Below are positions 5,088 through 7,203 of a stretch of DNA of 7,203 nucleotides, one piece after another (position 1 is the stretch's first letter; every line of letters begins with the position of its first letter). Source of the DNA: an uncultured Pseudorhodobacter sp. (GTDB taxonomy: Bacteria > Pseudomonadota > Alphaproteobacteria > Rhodobacterales > Rhodobacteraceae); NCBI GenBank assembly GCA_945957495.1, contig CAMFLG010000152.1, forward strand, positions 1 through 7,203, written 5' to 3'. The notes beneath the pieces were generated by a model that saw only the letters and a program-made list of their open reading frames with translations, was not told the origin of the DNA and made no database searches. A program made the position numbers and the translations under genes.

Positions 5088-6173
5088 ATGGCCAACAAAT
5101 CCTTCGTCAAGATTGAGAACATCACCAAACGGTTCGGGCGTTTTACTGCGCTGGACCGCATCAATCTGGACATTGCAGAGGGCGAGTTTCTGACCATCGT
5201 CGGCCCTTCGGGCAGCGGCAAGTCGACGCTGATCCGGCTTTTGGTTGGCATCGATGATGTGACCGAAGGCACCATCAGCCTTGACGGGGTCCGTATCGAT
5301 ACCGTGCCCGCCAACAAGCGGCCGACCTGCATGGTGTTTCAGTCGCTTGCGCTGTTCCCGCACATGACCGTGGGGCAAAACATCGAATTCCCGCTGAAAC
5401 TGAAAGGGGTTGCCCCCGAGGTGCGTCGCACGCGCGCGCTGGAGCTTTTGGGCCTGTTGCAACTGCCCGACAGCTATTATGGCAAGCGCATCTCGCAGTG
5501 TTCAGGCGGTGAGCGCCAGCGCGTCGCCCTTGCCCGCGCCCTTGCCTTTGATCCGCAGATCATCGTCTTTGATGAACCCCTGTCGGCACTGGACTATCGG
5601 CTGCGCAAGACTTTGGAAAAGGAACTCAAGGACTTGCACGCACGGACGGGCAAGACCTTTGTCTACATCACCCATTCGCTGGAAGAGGCGATGGTGATGT
5701 CTGACCGCATCGCCATCATGCGGGCAGGCCGGTTTGAGCAGATTGCCACTGCCGAAGAGATTTACTCGCGACCGGTCAGCCGCTTTGTGGCCAGCTTCAT
5801 GGGCGAGGTGAACCTGTTCGAACTGGAAATCGCGGCGGATGGCGCTGCGAAATGGCAAAGCGTGCCGATTACGGTTTCAGCGGGCAAGCTGGACGCGGGC
5901 CCCGGCTGGCGCGGTGCCATGATGGTCCGGCCAGAACTGGTGCGGTTCCTTGAGCCGGGTCAGAATGCCGACTTCACTTTGCCGGGTGTGCTGGCGACCG
6001 AATATGCGCTGGGGTCGCGAATTCAATATGCCGTCAAGACCGAAGGTGGCAGCGTCACAGTGGAACGCCCGTTCGAGACCCGCCTTCAGGCAGCCGTAGG
6101 CTCGCCCGTGACATTGGGTTGGGACCGGGGCGCGGTCCATCTGATTGCGGAGGCCGCCGATGGAAAAGCTTGA
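5088..6173 (+). CDS. ABC importer ATP-binding protein, PotA-like
   Basis: This cytoplasmic ATPase powers the importer. It has 361 residues, normal for the family. The nucleotide-binding domain shows Walker A GPSGSGKST (39-47), the Q-loop FQSLALFPHMTV (Q85), signature QCSGGERQR (137-145), Walker B IIVFDEP (D162, E163), the D-loop SALD (166-169) and switch H196 in YITHSLEEA. Residues about 260-355 look like the C-terminal TOBE-type regulatory domain of PotA/MalK importers. The usual Leu of the LSGG signature is Cys138; the S-G-G core is intact. I chose ATG 5088 because similarity to PotA-type proteins starts there (VKIENITKRFG). The frame is open further back to 4824, but that stretch lies over the binding-protein gene and the stem-loop. 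AAGGA at 5069-5073 is upstream at a rather long 14-base spacing. The 3' end overlaps the next gene by 14 bases. Confidence 0.93.
   Translation: MANKSFVKIENITKRFGRFTALDRINLDIAEGEFLTIVGPSGSGKSTLIRLLVGIDDVTEGTISLDGVRIDTVPANKRPTCMVFQSLALFPHMTVGQNIEFPLKLKGVAPEVRRTRALELLGLLQLPDSYYGKRISQCSGGERQRVALARALAFDPQIIVFDEPLSALDYRLRKTLEKELKDLHARTGKTFVYITHSLEEAMVMSDRIAIMRAGRFEQIATAEEIYSRPVSRFVASFMGEVNLFELEIAADGAAKWQSVPITVSAGKLDAGPGWRGAMMVRPELVRFLEPGQNADFTLPGVLATEYALGSRIQYAVKTEGGSVTVERPFETRLQAAVGSPVTLGWDRGAVHLIAEAADGKA
6149..6153 (+). promoter_or_regulatory. Shine-Dalgarno that decides the start of the first permease
   Basis: GGAGG sits 6 bases before ATG 6160, inside the end of the ATPase gene. It favours ATG 6160 over the in-frame TTG at 6145, which lies upstream of this site. 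Confidence 0.7.
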
Positions 6174-7014
6174 AAGACGTCTGGGGCTGCTTTCAGCCCT
6201 GCCGATCGGCCTATTGCTGCTGCTTAGCTTTGTGATGCCGCTGGCCTTGGTGGCAGGCTTTGCCACGATGCCGCAAAAGGTGTTCGAGCTGGCGCATCTG
6301 CCGGACTTTTCCTCCTTCGCGGTGATCTGGGAGCAAGGCTATTACAAATCGCTTCTACGCTCGCTTGGTCTGGCCTTCCTGACTACGGTCATTCTTTTTG
6401 TCGTCTGCTGGCCGCTTGCCTATGGCATGGCCAAGGTCTTCGGACGCTTTACGCTGGTCATCACCATCATGGTGGTCATGATCCTGTTCGTATCCGAGAA
6501 CATCCGCCTGTTCGGCTGGAGCCTCTCGTTGATGAAAGGCGGCCTGCTGGAAGGTCATATGCGGTCATGGTTCGGGTTCGGCTTTGAAACCCCGCTTTAT
6601 GACTGGCCCGTGATCGTGTTCGGCATGTGCTATGTCTATTTCCCCTTCATGCTGTTCCCGCTTGCACAAGGCATTTCCTTGGTGCCGGACGACGCAAGGC
6701 TTGCTGCGTCTGATCTGGGTGCTAGCCCGCTTCGCATCCTGCTGGAAATCGAGATGCCGCTTGCGGCACCGGGGATCATGGTCGGCAGTCTGTTGACCTT
6801 CGTGCTGTCCGCAGGCGCGGTTGCCGAGGCCAAACTTCTGGGCGGGCGAACGGTGATTGTGCTGACGGATGATGTGGAAAGTGCCTTTACCTTTGGTCAG
6901 AACTGGCCTTTGGGATCGGCTCTGTCACTGATGCTGATTGTCATCGTTTCCGTCCTTGCACTGATCCCGATCAGCCGGATTGACCTTGACGTGATCATGG
7001 GGCGCAAGAAATGA
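6160..7014 (+). CDS. ABC importer permease, PotB-like
   Basis: This is one of two inner-membrane subunits forming the translocation pathway. It has 284 residues from ATG 6160. Six hydrophobic segments can be read at about 10-34, 66-90, 97-113, 149-172, 203-222 and 249-272. This is the usual six-helix layout of PotB-type subunits. The cytoplasmic EAA loop that docks on the ATPase is at about 178-206 (DARLAASDLGASPLRIL, then EIEMPLAAPGI). It matches the DLGAS and PL..PGI pattern, with the first Glu of EAA replaced by Leu. VFGMCYVYFPFMLFPL (153-168) recalls the conserved helix 4 of PotB. It overlaps the ATPase gene by 14 bases and the next permease gene by an ATGA, so all three membrane-complex genes are probably translated in a coupled way. 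Substrate choice is set mainly by the binding protein, so the symbol is withheld. Confidence 0.92.
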   Translation: MEKLERRLGLLSALPIGLLLLLSFVMPLALVAGFATMPQKVFELAHLPDFSSFAVIWEQGYYKSLLRSLGLAFLTTVILFVVCWPLAYGMAKVFGRFTLVITIMVVMILFVSENIRLFGWSLSLMKGGLLEGHMRSWFGFGFETPLYDWPVIVFGMCYVYFPFMLFPLAQGISLVPDDARLAASDLGASPLRILLEIEMPLAAPGIMVGSLLTFVLSAGAVAEAKLLGGRTVIVLTDDVESAFTFGQNWPLGSALSLMLIVIVSVLALIPISRIDLDVIMGRKK

Positions 7015-7156
7015 GACAGGTGTCCTCGACCACCCGAGTTGCGCTTTACCTGTATGGTGTCCTCATCCTTTGCGTTCTTTACCTGCCGCTTTTGTCGGTC
7101 GGCTTTGCGTCAGTATCCAAGGCGCGCTACCTTACATTTCCGATCAAACGCTACAC
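7011..7156 (+). CDS. Second ABC importer permease, PotC-like, 3' truncated by contig end
   Basis: Only the first 48 complete codons are present, beginning at ATG 7011 in an ATGA overlap with the PotB-like gene. The peptide starts MRQVSSTTRVALYLYGV and continues through a hydrophobic helix (about 10-33, VLILCVLYLPLLSVGFAS) to a segment ending FPIKRY. This is the expected PotC N-terminus: a first membrane helix with the YLP motif, then a periplasmic segment with a F(P)..[FY]t pattern. The truncation is technical, not a mutation, because the sequence from 7157 onward is sequencing adapter. The missing part should hold five more helices and a second EAA loop. Confidence 0.85.
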
Positions 7157-7203
7157 CTGTCTCTTATACACATCTCCGAGCCCACGAGACGTAGAGGAAT
7201 CTC
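7157..7203. other. Illumina Nextera adapter and index (artefact, not genomic)
   Basis: Bases 7157-7175 are CTGTCTCTTATACACATCT, the 19-base Tn5 mosaic end used in Nextera libraries. Bases 7176-7190 (CCGAGCCCACGAGAC) complete the Nextera read-2 adapter. Bases 7191-7198 (GTAGAGGA) match, from memory, the N712 i7 index, and 7199-7203 (ATCTC) begin the P7 tail. Organism sequence therefore ends at about 7156, where the PotC-like reading frame is broken. Confidence 0.98.

Noticed and set aside
6145..6159. TTG at 6145 as the start of the first permease.
   Set aside because: The GGAGG at 6149-6153 lies inside that extension and is correctly spaced for ATG 6160.
7157..7175. A Tn5/IS50 mosaic end, suggesting a natural transposon insertion in the second permease gene.
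   Set aside because: It is followed at once by the Illumina read-2 adapter, an 8-base index and the P7 start, so it is library adapter.

Overview
The window is a GC-rich bacterial chromosomal segment with one continuous plus-strand gene cluster. It holds the shell-gene core of a bacterial microcompartment (BMC, a protein-walled metabolic organelle), followed directly by a polyamine-type ABC importer. Codon use, the Tat-type leader and the protein flavour suggest an alphaproteobacterium, probably Rhodobacterales-like. That assignment is an impression, not a phylogenetic result.

Layout. Bases 2-1507: CoA-acylating aldehyde dehydrogenase, open at its 5' end, with a C-terminal encapsulation-peptide-like tail. 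1504-2118: tandem-domain shell protein (BMC-T). 2115-2573: an unrecognised 152-residue protein with an amphipathic N-terminus, a Pro/Ala linker and a C-terminal LTPLA-type motif. 2570-2824: pentameric vertex protein (BMC-P, EutN/CcmL family). 2837-3118: hexameric facet protein (BMC-H). 3177-3809: second, divergent BMC-T. 3893-5023: Tat-exported solute-binding protein. 5031-5058: strong stem-loop. 5088-6173: ATPase. 6160-7014: first permease. 7011-7156: second permease, cut by the end of the assembly. 7157-7203 is not genomic: it is Illumina Nextera adapter plus an index, so the right edge is a contig end with adapter read-through.

How they work together. The order ALDH, BMC-T, unknown, BMC-P, BMC-H, BMC-T matches, from memory, the Rhodococcus-Mycobacterium microcompartment (RMM, also called the aminoacetone/1-amino-2-propanol utilization compartment; M. 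smegmatis MSM0276 down to MSM0271). In that system an amino alcohol is thought to be converted to an aldehyde inside the shell, and the ALDH turns it into acyl-CoA. The other signature enzymes (kinase, class III aminotransferase-like lyase, amino-alcohol dehydrogenase) are not in this window and would be expected beyond its edges. An importer of the cationic-amine class beside the shell genes fits uptake of a small amine as substrate. The first four genes overlap by four bases at each junction (GTGA or ATGA), which suggests translational coupling. BMC-H and later genes have their own strong Shine-Dalgarno sites.

No tRNA, rRNA, CRISPR, insertion sequence or convincing promoter was seen. No gene-free stretch exceeds about 85 bases.
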